Positions 16,659 to 25,782 of a stretch of DNA of 64,000 bases are shown here, piece by piece. The notes under the pieces were generated by a model. That model was not told where the DNA came from. It did not search any database and was given only the letters and a program-made list of their open reading frames with translations. The position numbers and the translations under genes are program-made. This stretch comes from Ramlibacter monticola (GTDB taxonomy: Bacteria > Pseudomonadota > Gammaproteobacteria > Burkholderiales > Burkholderiaceae_C), in assembly GCF_016722785.1 (NCBI RefSeq), contig NZ_JAEQNE010000001.1, positions 186,001-250,000 of the forward strand. The letters are read 5' to 3'. How positions within the stretch are numbered: the first letter of the stretch is position 1; the number at the start of each line of letters is the position of its first letter.

Positions 16659-17330
16659 TCAGGCCGCGATGCGCCCCGCCTCGATCGTGATGCGGCGCTC
16701 GCAGCGCGCCGCGATGGCGCGGTCGTGCGTCACCAGCACGAGCGTCGTGCCCTGCTCCCGGTTCAGCTCGAACATGAGGTCCATCACGGTCTCGCCGGTG
16801 GCGAAGTCGAGGCTGCCGGTGGGCTCGTCCGCCAGCAGCACCGCGGGGCGCACGACGAAGGCGCGCGCCAGCGCCACCCGCTGCTGCTCGCCGCCGGAGA
16901 GCACGCGCGGATAGTGGCCCAGCCGCTCGCCCAGGCCCACCCGTCCCAGCATCTCGGTGGCGGCCTTGCGGGCGTCGCGGCGGCCGGCCAGTTCCAGCGG
17001 CAGCATCACGTTCTCCAGCGCCGTCAGGTTGCCCATGAGCTGGAAGCTCTGGAACACGAAGCCCACCTGGCGCGCGCGCAGGTCGGCGCGGTCGTCCTCG
17101 TCGAGGGCGAACAGGTCCTGGCCGGCCATGCGCACGGTGCCGCGGGTGGGCGTGTCGAGTCCCGCCACGATGGACAGCAGCGTGCTCTTGCCCGAGCCGG
17201 AGGCGCCGACCACGGCCGCGGTCTCGCGCGGCGCAAGGGAGAAATCGATATCGCGGAGAATCTCCAGTGTGCCCGTCGAATCGGTGACGGACTTGTAAAC
17301 GTGTTCAACGGAGATGATGGGTTCGGACAT
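16659..17330 (-). CDS. ABC transporter ATP-binding protein (YbbA/LolD-like)
   Basis: 223 aa, a complete MacB/LolD-type ATPase: Walker A G-A-S-G-S-G-K-S-T near residue 42, Q-loop F-Q-S-F, signature L-S-G-G-E-Q-Q-R near 144, Walker B L-L-A-D-E-P-T-G, and the H-loop T-H-D. It is divergent from tesA with a 10-bp gap, the arrangement known for ybbA-tesA. The permease partner normally encoded next (YbbP-like, FtsX fold) is not present; the following gene is the dioxygenase. It must use a permease encoded elsewhere or be a relic. The promoter must lie inside tesA. Confidence 0.92.
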   Translation of the reverse strand: MSEPIISVEHVYKSVTDSTGTLEILRDIDFSLAPRETAAVVGASGSGKSTLLSIVAGLDTPTRGTVRMAGQDLFALDEDDRADLRARQVGFVFQSFQLMGNLTALENVMLPLELAGRRDARKAATEMLGRVGLGERLGHYPRVLSGGEQQRVALARAFVVRPAVLLADEPTGSLDFATGETVMDLMFELNREQGTTLVLVTHDRAIAARCERRITIEAGRIAA

Positions 17331-17340
17331 GCGTTCCTGG

Positions 17341-17967
17341 ATGTGGCGGCGGCGTGACTTTATCGCCGCGGGGCTGGCCGCCGCCGCCGGCGGGGCTCTC
17401 GCGGCGGGCACGCCGGTGCTCCTGGTGGTGGGCGACTCCCTGAGCGCCGAGTATGGCCTGAAGCGGGGCAGCGGCTGGGTCGCCCTGCTGGAGCTGCGGC
17501 TCGCGAAGGAGAAGATCGCGGCGCGGGTGGTCAACGCCAGCATCAGCGGCGACACCACCTCCGGCGGGCGTTCGCGCCTGCCCGCGCTGCTGCAGCAGCA
17601 CCGGCCCACGCACGTGATCCTCGAACTGGGGGGCAACGACGCCCTGCGCGGCCTGCCGCTGGCGATGACCGACGAGAACCTGTCGCAAATGACGGACGCG
17701 GCCCGCAAGGCGGGCGCCCGCGTGCTGCTGGTGGGCATGCAGGTGCCGCCGAACTACGGCAGCGACTACGCGAAACGCTTCGCGGACCTGTACGTGAAGG
17801 TGGCGAAGCAGCACCAGGCGGCGCTGGTGCCCTTCCTGCTGGAAGGCATCGCCGACGGCCCGGATCCCCTGAAGCTGTTCCAGGCCGACCGCATCCACCC
17901 GAAGGAAGAGGCACAGCCGCGCATGCTCGAGAACGTCTGGCCCGAACTGAGGAAGATCCTGAAATGA
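17341..17967 (+). CDS. tesA: Arylesterase / GDSL lipase (TesA-like)
   Basis: 208 aa SGNH hydrolase exported to the periplasm. The N-terminus has basic residues followed by R-R-R-D-F and a hydrophobic Ala-rich core, which could serve Sec or Tat. Catalytic blocks: Ser33 in G-D-S-L-S, Gly in S-G-D-T-T, Asn in G-G-N-D-A, and D-R-I-H-P near the C-terminus. It hydrolyses acyl esters or thioesters. Start choice is uncertain: in-frame ATGs at 17314, 17317, 17329 and 17341; 17341 gives the best signal peptide and avoids overlapping the divergent ABC gene. The stop overlaps the mnmH start (ATGA). Confidence 0.9.
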   Translation: MWRRRDFIAAGLAAAAGGALAAGTPVLLVVGDSLSAEYGLKRGSGWVALLELRLAKEKIAARVVNASISGDTTSGGRSRLPALLQQHRPTHVILELGGNDALRGLPLAMTDENLSQMTDAARKAGARVLLVGMQVPPNYGSDYAKRFADLYVKVAKQHQAALVPFLLEGIADGPDPLKLFQADRIHPKEEAQPRMLENVWPELRKILK

Positions 17968-19016
17968 GCGTGCGCCCCATTGCCGCGGCGGACGCGATGG
18001 CGCGGCTGGCCGAATTCGATGCCGTCATCGACGCGCGCAGCGAGGCGGAGTACGCCGAGGACCACCTGCCCGAGGCGATCAACTGGCCCTCGCTGGACAA
18101 CGCGCAGCGCCACGAAGTCGGCACCATGTACAAGCAGGTCAGCCCCTTCGAGGCGCGCAAGCGCGGCGCCGCCCTGGTGGCGGCCAACATCGCCCGCCAC
18201 ATCGAGCGCGAGGTGATGGACAAGCCCAAGGACTGGAAGCCGCTGGTGTACTGCTGGCGCGGCGGCCAGCGCAGCGGCGCGCTGTCGCTGGTGCTGGGGC
18301 AGATCGGCTTCCAGGTGCACCTGGTCGAGGGCGGCTACAAGGCCTTCCGCGGCGCGCTGCTGGCCGACCTGCCGGCGCTGGCGGGCCGGCTCTCCTACCG
18401 CGTCGTGTGCGGCCCCACCGGCTCGGGCAAGACGCGCCTGCTGCAGGCCCTGGAAGCCGCCGGCGCCCAGGTGCTGGACCTGGAGGGCCTGGCCAGCCAC
18501 CGCAGCTCCGTTCTGGGGCTGATCCCGGGGCAGCCGCAGCCTTCGCAGAAGCGCTTCGACACGCTGGTGTGGGAGAAGCTGCGCGGCTTCGACCCGGCGC
18601 GGCCCGTGTACGTGGAAAGCGAGAGCCGCAAGGTCGGCAACCTGGCCGTGCCCGAAGCCCTGATCGAGGCCATGCGCGCCAGTCCCTGCCTGCGGCTCGA
18701 CCTGCCGGACGACGAGCGCGTGCAACTGCTGCTGGAGGACTACGCCTTCTTCAGCCACGACCGCGACCTGTTCTGCGAGCGGCTGGAGGCGCTGGCGCAG
18801 CTGCGCGGGCGCGAGCAGGTGAAGGCATGGCAGGAGCAGGTGCGTTCGGGCGACCTCGAGACGGTCGTGCGCGAACTGCTGGTGAAGCACTACGACCCGG
18901 GGTATGCGAGCTCGACGCAGCGGAATTTCAGGCAGTTCGGCGAGGCGAAGGCGATCGCGCCGAGGGACCGCAGCGCGGAGGCGATGGCGGTACTGGCGCG
19001 GGAGCTGGTGGGCTGA
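17964..19016 (+). CDS. mnmH: tRNA 2-selenouridine synthase MnmH
   Basis: 350 aa. An N-terminal rhodanese domain carries catalytic Cys97 in Y-C-W-R-G-G-Q-R-S, and a C-terminal P-loop domain carries G-P-T-G-S-G-K-T at about 150-157. The enzyme replaces sulfur by selenium at the wobble 2-thiouridine of certain tRNAs, using geranylation as an intermediate step. Length fits the family. The selenophosphate synthase gene selD often found beside it is not in this window. It overlaps tesA by 4 bp, so the two are co-transcribed. Copy A of the GCAGAG palindrome repeat begins 8 bp after its stop codon and may terminate the transcript. Confidence 0.95.
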   Translation: MSVRPIAAADAMARLAEFDAVIDARSEAEYAEDHLPEAINWPSLDNAQRHEVGTMYKQVSPFEARKRGAALVAANIARHIEREVMDKPKDWKPLVYCWRGGQRSGALSLVLGQIGFQVHLVEGGYKAFRGALLADLPALAGRLSYRVVCGPTGSGKTRLLQALEAAGAQVLDLEGLASHRSSVLGLIPGQPQPSQKRFDTLVWEKLRGFDPARPVYVESESRKVGNLAVPEALIEAMRASPCLRLDLPDDERVQLLLEDYAFFSHDRDLFCERLEALAQLRGREQVKAWQEQVRSGDLETVVRELLVKHYDPGYASSTQRNFRQFGEAKAIAPRDRSAEAMAVLARELVG

Positions 19017-19024
19017 GGGCTCCG

Positions 19025-19150
19025 GAAACCAGACAGCCGAACGCAGAGGGCGCAGAGAATACGCAGAGAACGCAGAAGAAATCCTTTCAAGGATGTTTTC
19101 TGCGTTCTCTGCGAACCTTTGCGTCCTCTGCGTTCGGCTGTCTGGTTTTC
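19025..19150. repeat. GCAGAG palindromic repeat, copy A
   Basis: A 126-bp imperfect inverted repeat. The left end reads GAAACCAGACAGCCGAACG and the right end is its complement. Inside each arm are about four subrepeats of the form (A/G)CGCAGAG spaced 9-11 bp. The centre is a small perfect hairpin ATCCTT-TC-AAGGAT. It lies between the convergent mnmH and DUF2189 genes, 8 bp and 15 bp from their stops. Related copies are at 21242, 38221 and 47554. Confidence 0.9.
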
Positions 19151-19165
19151 GCTGTTCAAGCAGCC

Positions 19166-19960
19166 TTACGCATCCCAGCCGACCGAATCCCGGTAGGCAT
19201 GCCAGGTCGCATGCCCCAGCCACGGCCCCACCACCAGGATCCCCAGGGTCCACGGCCACAGCGCCAGGAGCGTCAGCGCCACCACCAGCGCGCCCCAGAA
19301 CACCATCGCGACCGGGTTCTCCAGCACCACCCTGAAGCTGGTGAGCCCCGCCGTGATCGCATCGGTGTCGCGGTCCAGGATCATGGGGATGGCGACCGCC
19401 GTGGTGCAGAACACCAGGCCCGCGAACACGCCGCCCACCACGGTGTAGACCGCCAGGAACTCCCAGTTGCGCGGGTTGAACACCGCTTCCAGCACGCCCG
19501 CCGTGGACGGCATGCCCGTGTTGAAGAACACCGCGAACACCACCAGCGAGGCGCGGCCCCACAGCAGCTCCAGCACCGTCAGCACCAGCACCAGCAGGCC
19601 CATGCTGCCCAGGTGGCCCTCCCAGCAGGTGAGCGTTTCGCCCAGGGCCACGGGCAGGCCCTGCTCGCGCCGCCGGCTCACGTCGTACAGGCCCATCGCC
19701 AGGAACGGCCCCACCAGCAGGCAGCCGGACACGAAGGTCATCGTGTACTCGGGGCTGTGGCGGAAGATGTAGCCGATGATCCCGGCCATCGCGCAGAAGC
19801 AGATGCCGTAGAAGGCGGCCACGCCGGGAAATGCGGCCAGGTCGCGGGCGCCCCGGGCCAGCCAGTGCAGTGGCGCGGCCACGCCGACGGACCGCACCCG
19901 CGGCAAGGCCGGGTGGGCCTTGGCGGCGGACTCGACGGCGGGCGCGGCGCGGTTCTCCAT
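19166..19960 (-). CDS. DUF2189 integral membrane protein
   Basis: 264 aa (GTG at 19966 would add two residues). About six hydrophobic segments starting near residue 45, and the V-G-P-F-L-A-M-G-L-Y-D-V-S-R-R segment near residue 85 is the hallmark of DUF2189 (previously annotated as cytochrome c oxidase subunit I-like in some genomes). Function unknown; an inner-membrane location is clear. Two cysteines sit in the first helix. It faces mnmH across copy A of the repeat. Upstream, on the same strand, lies the PLP enzyme gene (42-bp gap), which may share a transcript. Confidence 0.88.
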   Translation of the reverse strand: MENRAAPAVESAAKAHPALPRVRSVGVAAPLHWLARGARDLAAFPGVAAFYGICFCAMAGIIGYIFRHSPEYTMTFVSGCLLVGPFLAMGLYDVSRRREQGLPVALGETLTCWEGHLGSMGLLVLVLTVLELLWGRASLVVFAVFFNTGMPSTAGVLEAVFNPRNWEFLAVYTVVGGVFAGLVFCTTAVAIPMILDRDTDAITAGLTSFRVVLENPVAMVFWGALVVALTLLALWPWTLGILVVGPWLGHATWHAYRDSVGWDA

Positions 19961-20002
19961 CGCCACAGCGTAGCTGCGGGCCCCGCCGGGCCCAGCCGGG
20001 AC

Positions 20003-21226
20003 TTACCCGGGGCGGCGCAGCGCCTGCAGGGCCTGTTCCAGGTCCGCCTGCAGGTCCTCGGGGGCTTCCAGGCCCACCGAGAAGCGCACCAGGATCCCCT
20101 TGTGCGCCCAGGTTCCCAGCTGCGCGCTGCGCATCGGCGGGATGTCGTAGGGCACGACAAGGCTCACCGGCCCGCCCCAGGAATAGCCGAGGCGGAACAG
20201 CTTCAGAGCGTCGCAGAAAGCATCGACCTGCGCCGTCGCGAAGCGCTCGTGGAAGACGACCGAGAACAGGCCGGCCGCGAGGCCTTCGGGCCCGCACAGG
20301 GCGCGCCAGTGGGCGTGGCCCGGCGCGCCCTCCAGCGCGGGATGCAGCACCTGCACGATCTCCTCGCGCCCGGCGCACCAGCGGGCCAGCCGCCGCGCGG
20401 CCTCGTCGTGGGCGCGATAGCGCAGCGGCAGGCTGGGCAGCGAGCGCAGCACCGACTCGACGTCGTTGGCGCCGACGCCCCAGCCCACGCGCATGTGCGT
20501 GAGCTTCAGCCGGTGGTGCAGCTGCTCGTCGCGGGTGACGATGCTGCCCATGAGGACGTCGCCGCCGCCGCTGGGGTACTTGGTCAGCGCGTGGACGGAG
20601 ATGTCGACGGCCAGCTTCTCGCCGCTGCCCGGCGCGAGGTCGAAGGCGCTGAAGGCCAGGCCGGCGCCCCAGGTGTTGTCCAGCGCGCAGGGCACGCCCT
20701 TGCGCCGGCAGATACGTACCAGCTCCGACAGGTCGGGGAATTCCATCGTGACCGAGCCCGGCGCCTCCAGCCAGACCAGCCGGGTGTGCGGCCCGATGCG
20801 CTTCTCCAGGTCGGCGGGCTTCATCGGGTCATAGAGCTGGTGGACGATGCCCCAGCCCCGGAACTCGCCCTCGGCCAGCGCGCGGCTGGGGCCGTAGACG
20901 TTGTCCGGCAGCAGGACCTCGTCGCCCGACTTGAGCAACGCCATGCCGACGTTGGCGATGGAGGCGAGGCCGCTGGGAACCAGCACACAGTGCCGGCCGC
21001 CCTCGAGGGCGGCGATGCGCTCCTCCAGCAGGAAGGTGGTGGGCGTGCCGTGCAGCCCGTAGGTGTAGCCGTTCTTGTGCCGCCAGTCGCGGGCCCGCAG
21101 GGCCGCCGTATCCGCGAAGAGGACCGTGGAGGCCTTGAACACGCCCGGCTGCGGCGCGCTGAAGCCGGCAGGCGGCTGGTAGGGATGGTGGATGAGGTCG
21201 GTGACCGGCTTGCTCATGCCGGCCAT
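20003..21226 (-). CDS. PLP-dependent Cys/Met-metabolism enzyme (cystathionine beta-lyase-like)
   Basis: 407 aa of the Cys/Met metabolism PLP family. The Schiff-base lysine is Lys216 in H-A-L-T-K-Y-P-S-G; phosphate-binding residues lie in P-S-G-L-A-S near residue 84 and the Y-G-L-H-G-T-P-T segment near 57; Asp183 in A-L-D-N-T-W should contact the pyridine nitrogen. The closest activity is cystathionine beta-lyase (MetC), giving homocysteine, pyruvate and ammonia, though gamma-lyase or synthase activities cannot be excluded. ATGs at 21226 and 21217 are both possible; CCAAGG precedes the first. Copy B of the palindrome repeat ends 15 bp upstream of the start. Confidence 0.92.
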   Translation of the reverse strand: MAGMSKPVTDLIHHPYQPPAGFSAPQPGVFKASTVLFADTAALRARDWRHKNGYTYGLHGTPTTFLLEERIAALEGGRHCVLVPSGLASIANVGMALLKSGDEVLLPDNVYGPSRALAEGEFRGWGIVHQLYDPMKPADLEKRIGPHTRLVWLEAPGSVTMEFPDLSELVRICRRKGVPCALDNTWGAGLAFSAFDLAPGSGEKLAVDISVHALTKYPSGGGDVLMGSIVTRDEQLHHRLKLTHMRVGWGVGANDVESVLRSLPSLPLRYRAHDEAARRLARWCAGREEIVQVLHPALEGAPGHAHWRALCGPEGLAAGLFSVVFHERFATAQVDAFCDALKLFRLGYSWGGPVSLVVPYDIPPMRSAQLGTWAHKGILVRFSVGLEAPEDLQADLEQALQALRRPG

Positions 21227-21241
21227 CGTACCTTGGCGGGG

Positions 21242-21370
21242 GAAACCGAACAGCCGAACGCAGAGGGCGCAGAGAGTGCGCAGAGGACGCAGAAAACATC
21301 CCTTTCAAGGGATTTCTTCTGCGTCCTCTGCGTAACCTTTGCGCCCTCTACGTTCGGCTGTCTGGTTTTC
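21242..21370. repeat. GCAGAG palindromic repeat, copy B
   Basis: A 129-bp imperfect inverted repeat with the same outline as copy A. The left end reads GAAACCGAACAGCCGAACG; the right end CGTTCGGCTGTCTGG matches copy A exactly. The central hairpin is ATCCCTT-TC-AAGGGAT, one base pair longer than in copy A. It fills almost the whole gap between the phosphoribosyltransferase stop (17 bp away) and the PLP enzyme start (15 bp away). Confidence 0.9.
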
Positions 21371-21387
21371 AGGCCTTCAGGACAGTC

Positions 21388-21912
21388 TCAAACCTTCCAC
21401 TTCTCCAGCAGCTTCTCCGGCCGCAGCGCGTCGTAGGTCTCGAACGGCTGGTGGATCCACGGGTTGGTGGGGAGGTATTCCACCGAGTAGTCCGGGGTGA
21501 ACTTGGAGATGCCCTTGGTCCAGATCACCGCGCTGCGCAGTTCCGTGATCGCCTTGTAGTTGCCGCGCAGCATGTCCACCACCCGGTGCAGGGTGAGGCC
21601 CGAGTCCGCGAGGTCGTCCACCAGCAGCACGCGGCCGGCGATCTCGCCCTTGGGCGTGGTGATGTAGTGCGCGATGTCCAGGTGCCCCTGCACCGTGCCG
21701 GCCTCGGCCCGGTACGAACTGGTGGACATGATCGCCAGCGGCACGTCGAAGATGCGCGAGAGGATGTCCCCCGGGCGCATGCCGCCGCGGGCCAGGCACA
21801 GGATGGTGTCGAACTTCCAGCCCGACTGGTACACCTTCAGCGCGAGCTTCTCGCAGAGGTTGTGGTACTCGTCGTAGCTCACGTACAGGTGCTTGCCGTC
21901 TTCCGTCAACAT
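21388..21912 (-). CDS. Purine phosphoribosyltransferase
   Basis: 174 aa type I phosphoribosyltransferase. The PRPP loop is V-L-L-V-D-D-L-A-D-S-G-L-T at about residues 94-106 and the L-A-R-G-G loop lies near 41. It probably salvages hypoxanthine, xanthine or guanine into nucleotides in the cytoplasm. It directly follows purA (13-bp gap; GGAAG ribosome site), which fits a purine role. Exact base preference cannot be read from sequence; an orotate or xanthine-guanine enzyme is less likely from length. Copy B of the repeat lies 17 bp past its stop and could end the hisZ-purA-phosphoribosyltransferase transcript. Confidence 0.88.
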   Translation of the reverse strand: MLTEDGKHLYVSYDEYHNLCEKLALKVYQSGWKFDTILCLARGGMRPGDILSRIFDVPLAIMSTSSYRAEAGTVQGHLDIAHYITTPKGEIAGRVLLVDDLADSGLTLHRVVDMLRGNYKAITELRSAVIWTKGISKFTPDYSVEYLPTNPWIHQPFETYDALRPEKLLEKWKV

Positions 21913-21925
21913 CGTTGTGCTTCCT

Positions 21926-23296
<1,371 letters not shown>

Positions 23297-24460
23297 TCAG
23301 CAGCCGCGCACGGCCCAGCGGCCGGCGGCGTCGCGCGCCAGTTCGCGGTCGCAGTGGAACTCGTCCACTTCGCTTTCGTGGCCGGGCAGTACGCAGACGA
23401 CGGTCTCGCCCTGGCCGCGCAGCTGCGCGATCGCGCCGCGCAGTTCGACGGCGTCCGGGCCGGCGTCCAGCCACGGCGCGCGGATCGCGGCCTTCAGCGG
23501 CCGCTTCGCGGCCACGCCCACCAGCTCGCGAACGTCGAGGCTAAAGCCGACGGCGGGGCGGTTGCGGCCGAACACGGCGCCGACTTCGTCGTAGCGGCCG
23601 CCGCGCACCAGCGCGTCGCTGGCGCCCGGCGTGTAGATGCCGAAGCGCATGCCGCTGTAGTAGGCGTAGCCGCGCAGGTCGGCGAGGTCGAAGCGCAGGC
23701 GCGCGCCCCCGACGTGGCCGGAGATCCAGCGCAGGTGCTGCAGCGCCTGCTGCAGGAGGGCCGAATCCGGCAGCACGCGCGCCGCCTCGTCCAGCACCTT
23801 CGCGTCGCCGTACAGATTGACCAGTGCCAGCAAGCCCTCGCGGGCCGCGCTCGGGAATTCCGCGGTCAGGGCCGCCAGCTCCGGCGCGTCCTTGGTGGCC
23901 AGCGCCGCATGCACGCGCGCCATGCGCTCGCCCGCGACGCCCACGCCCGCGAGCAGCGAGCGCACGATGCGCGCATCGGCCATGTCCACCGTGAGCGGTT
24001 CGACGCGGGTGGCCTTCAGGCAGTCGAGGGCCAGCAGCAGCGCCTCGAGGTCGGCTTCCAGGCCGGCGTGGCCGTAGATCTCGGCGCCGAATTGCAAGGG
24101 CTCCCGGGTGGCGTGCGGACGGTCGGGGCGCGTGTGCAGCACCGGCCCGCAGTAGCACAGGCGCGTCACGCCCTGGCGGTTCAGGAGGTGGGCGTCGATG
24201 CGGGCGACCTGGGGCGTGGTGTCGGCGCGCAGGCCCAGCATGCGGCCGGACAGCTGGTCGACCAGCTTGAAGGTCTGCAGGTCGAGCGCCTCGCCGGTGC
24301 CGGTCAGCAGCGACTCCAGGTGCTCCAGCATGGGCGGCATCACCAGCTCGTAGCCGTAGCCACGGGCGGTGTCGAGCAGCTCGCGACGGAGTTCTTCGAT
24401 GTGCCGGGCCTCGGAAGGCAACACATCGGCGATGTGATCCGGCAGGACCCAGGCGGACAT
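23297..24460 (-). CDS. hisZ: ATP phosphoribosyltransferase regulatory subunit HisZ
   Basis: 387 aa, a class II aminoacyl-tRNA-synthetase-like paralogue of HisRS that activates the short form of HisG in histidine synthesis. Visible blocks: [10 protein letters not shown] near the N-terminus, F-K-L-V-D near residue 65, [10 protein letters not shown] near 76, and Y-Y-S-G-M-R-F-G near 260. It lacks the HisRS anticodon-binding C-terminus and the HisRS-type L-x-x-G-x-x-Y-D-G loop is altered to V-R-G-G-R-Y-D-E-V. The ATG at 24460 begins at the family N-terminus; the open frame extends upstream without support. A -10 element lies about 25 bp upstream. Confidence 0.94.
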   Translation of the reverse strand: MSAWVLPDHIADVLPSEARHIEELRRELLDTARGYGYELVMPPMLEHLESLLTGTGEALDLQTFKLVDQLSGRMLGLRADTTPQVARIDAHLLNRQGVTRLCYCGPVLHTRPDRPHATREPLQFGAEIYGHAGLEADLEALLLALDCLKATRVEPLTVDMADARIVRSLLAGVGVAGERMARVHAALATKDAPELAALTAEFPSAAREGLLALVNLYGDAKVLDEAARVLPDSALLQQALQHLRWISGHVGGARLRFDLADLRGYAYYSGMRFGIYTPGASDALVRGGRYDEVGAVFGRNRPAVGFSLDVRELVGVAAKRPLKAAIRAPWLDAGPDAVELRGAIAQLRGQGETVVCVLPGHESEVDEFHCDRELARDAAGRWAVRGC

Positions 24461-24485
24461 GGGATGGGGGGCTGTTAAAAACGTG

Positions 24486-24491
24486 ATTCTA
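24486..24491 (-). promoter_or_regulatory. Candidate -10 element for hisZ-purA
   Basis: On the minus strand TAGAAT is placed 25 bp upstream of the hisZ ATG and downstream of the terminator that ends the hfl operon. The -35 at 17-bp spacing (TCGGCC) is poor, so strength is uncertain. Position between a terminator and the first gene of the next unit is the main support. Confidence 0.4.
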
Positions 24492-24546
24492 CCGGGGCGT
24501 CGCGCTGCGGCCGACTTCCCCCCCACGGGGGCACTGATCAGAACAT

Positions 24547-24574
24547 CCGAAAAATCGCTTCAGCGATTTTTCGG
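24547..24574 (-). terminator. Intrinsic terminator after the hfl-DUF2065 operon
   Basis: A perfect 13-bp stem, CCGAAAAATCGCT / AGCGATTTTTCGG, with a two-base centre, 5 bp after the DUF2065 stop. The A/T tracts inside the arms give a T-run on either strand, so it should terminate the minus-strand transcript before hisZ. Confidence 0.75.
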
Positions 24575-24579
24575 GTGAC

Positions 24580-24768
24580 TCACAGAACGATCCAGAGCAG
24601 GACCAGGCCGATCAGGATGCTGGTGAGGCCGAAGAAGCGCAGTTGGCCGTCCCTCAGCTGCATCAGCCGCAGGAAGGTCTGGCGCCAGCCGCCCGGCGAC
24701 AGGAAGGGGAACAGCCCTTCCAGCACCAGCATCAGGGCCAGCGCGGCCCAGAAGATCTCGCCGTCCAA
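24580..24768 (-). CDS. DUF2065 small membrane protein
   Basis: 62 aa with two hydrophobic helices (about residues 6-22 and 45-62) separated by a basic turn containing W-R-Q-T-F. This matches DUF2065 (YjeT-like), usually found next to hflC. The start is TTG 24768, 5 bp after the hflC stop; the following residues D-G-E-I-F-W-A-A are the normal family N-terminus. Function unknown; conserved position with the FtsH-modulating HflKC complex suggests a link to it. It is the last gene before a strong terminator. Confidence 0.85.
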   Translation of the reverse strand: MDGEIFWAALALMLVLEGLFPFLSPGGWRQTFLRLMQLRDGQLRFFGLTSILIGLVLLWIVL

Positions 24769-24773
24769 CGGGC

Positions 24774-25694
24774 TTACCGGCGCGGGGCCGCCGGGGCGCT
24801 CGTGGCGGCCGCGCCGGAGCCGCCACCGCGGAAGGCGCGGAAGAACTCGGTGCCGGACGGATCGATCACCAGCACGTCGCTCTTCTTGTTGAAGCTCGAC
24901 TTGTAGGCCTCCAGGCTGCGGTAGAACTGCGCGAACTGCGGGTCGCGGCCGAAGGCTTCGCCGTAGACCGCCGCCGCCTGCGCGTCGCCCTCGCCCTTGA
25001 TCTTCTGGGCATCGCGGTAGGCATTGGCCACAGTCACCTCGCGCTGCCGGTCGGCATCGGCGCGGATCTTCTCGCCCTCGGCGGCGCCCGTCGAGCGCAG
25101 CTCGTTGGCCACGCGCTTGCGCTCCGCTTCCATGCGGCGGTAGACCGATTCGGTGATCGCCTCGACGTAGTCGGCGCGCGTGATGCGCACGTCGATCACG
25201 TCCACGCCCCAGGGCTTGGCGCCCTTGACGACCTCCTGCACCTCGCGCTTGACGTCGGCCATCAGCTGCTCGCGCTTGGACGACAGCAGTTCGCGCACGG
25301 TGAAGCGGTTGACTTCCTCCTGGAAGGCATTGCGCACCACCCGATTGAGCTGGTTGTTGCCTGCGGCTTCGTCCAGGCCCACGTTGCGGATGTACTGCAG
25401 CGGGTCCGTGATGCGCCAGCGCACATACCAGTCGATCACCACGCGCTGCTTCTCGGCCGTCAGCATGGGCTCGGTGTCCACGCTGTCCAGCGTCAGCAGG
25501 CGCTTGTCGATGTAGCTCACGCTCTGCAGCGGCGGCGGCAGCTTGAACTTCAGGCCGGGCTCGCTGATCACGTCCTTGACCTGGCCGAAGGCATAGACCA
25601 CGCCGAACTGGCGCTGGTCCACCACGAACAGCATGGAGCTGAGCAGGGCCAGCAGCACCAGCAGGGAGGAAACGATGAAACCGATGCGATTCAT
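24774..25694 (-). CDS. hflC: Membrane protease modulator HflC
   Basis: 306 aa stomatin/prohibitin-family protein. One N-terminal transmembrane helix (residues 5-24), then a periplasmic SPFH domain starting at D-Q-R-Q-F-G-V-V, then a coiled-coil rich in Glu, Arg and Ala around residues 185-250 (R-M-E-A-E-R-K-R-V). With HflK it forms a cage around FtsH and modulates membrane protein degradation. The C-terminal tail is a Gly/Ala/Pro-rich extension of about 20 residues. It is preceded by an 88-bp gap after hflK that folds into two hairpins, unusual inside this otherwise tight operon. Confidence 0.96.
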   Translation of the reverse strand: MNRIGFIVSSLLVLLALLSSMLFVVDQRQFGVVYAFGQVKDVISEPGLKFKLPPPLQSVSYIDKRLLTLDSVDTEPMLTAEKQRVVIDWYVRWRITDPLQYIRNVGLDEAAGNNQLNRVVRNAFQEEVNRFTVRELLSSKREQLMADVKREVQEVVKGAKPWGVDVIDVRITRADYVEAITESVYRRMEAERKRVANELRSTGAAEGEKIRADADRQREVTVANAYRDAQKIKGEGDAQAAAVYGEAFGRDPQFAQFYRSLEAYKSSFNKKSDVLVIDPSGTEFFRAFRGGGSGAAATSAPAAPRR

Positions 25695-25695
25695 T

Positions 25696-25728
25696 CCGGC
25701 CTCCGCCGAGCCGCCTCAAGGAGGCCGG
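25696..25728. repeat. 9-bp inverted repeat upstream of hflC
   Basis: CCGGCCTCC at 25696-25704 pairs with GGAGGCCGG at 25720-25728 around a 15-base loop, 2 bp upstream of the hflC ATG. GGAGG in the stem could be the hflC ribosome site, so folding may limit hflC translation. Confidence 0.5.
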
Positions 25729-25730
25729 AC

Positions 25731-25775
25731 GCCCCCTCGGGGGGCAGCGAGTACACGTAGTGACGAGCGTGGGGG
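25731..25775. repeat. GCCCCCTCGGGGGGC repeat, copy 1
   Basis: GCCCCCTCGGGGGGCAGCG followed by a region that reads AC-CG--GTG--GAGCG--GGGG. The first 15 bases form a 6-bp GC stem. The same arrangement occurs at 37642. It lies between hflK and hflC on the minus strand. Confidence 0.75.
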
Positions 25776-25782
25776 TACATAT

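Noticed and set aside
17314..17340. Upstream ATGs (17314, 17317, 17329) as tesA starts
   Set aside because: They would overlap the start of the divergent ABC gene and add residues before a good signal peptide without a ribosome site.
19025..19150. CRISPR-like look of the regularly spaced GCAGAG units
   Set aside because: Units are only 7-9 bp, spacers are 2-4 bp and not unique, and the whole forms a palindrome; no cas genes are present.
18890..19159. Short open frames through the palindromic repeat with Thr-Gln-Arg-Thr-Gln-type peptides
   Set aside because: The peptide pattern is just translation of the GCAGAG subrepeats; the same spurious peptides arise at all four copies.
24511..24535. 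CCCCCCACGGGGGC before hisZ as a third copy of the GCCCCCTCGGGGGGC repeat
   Set aside because: It shares only the GC hairpin look; the AGCG and GTG-GAGCG tail are missing.
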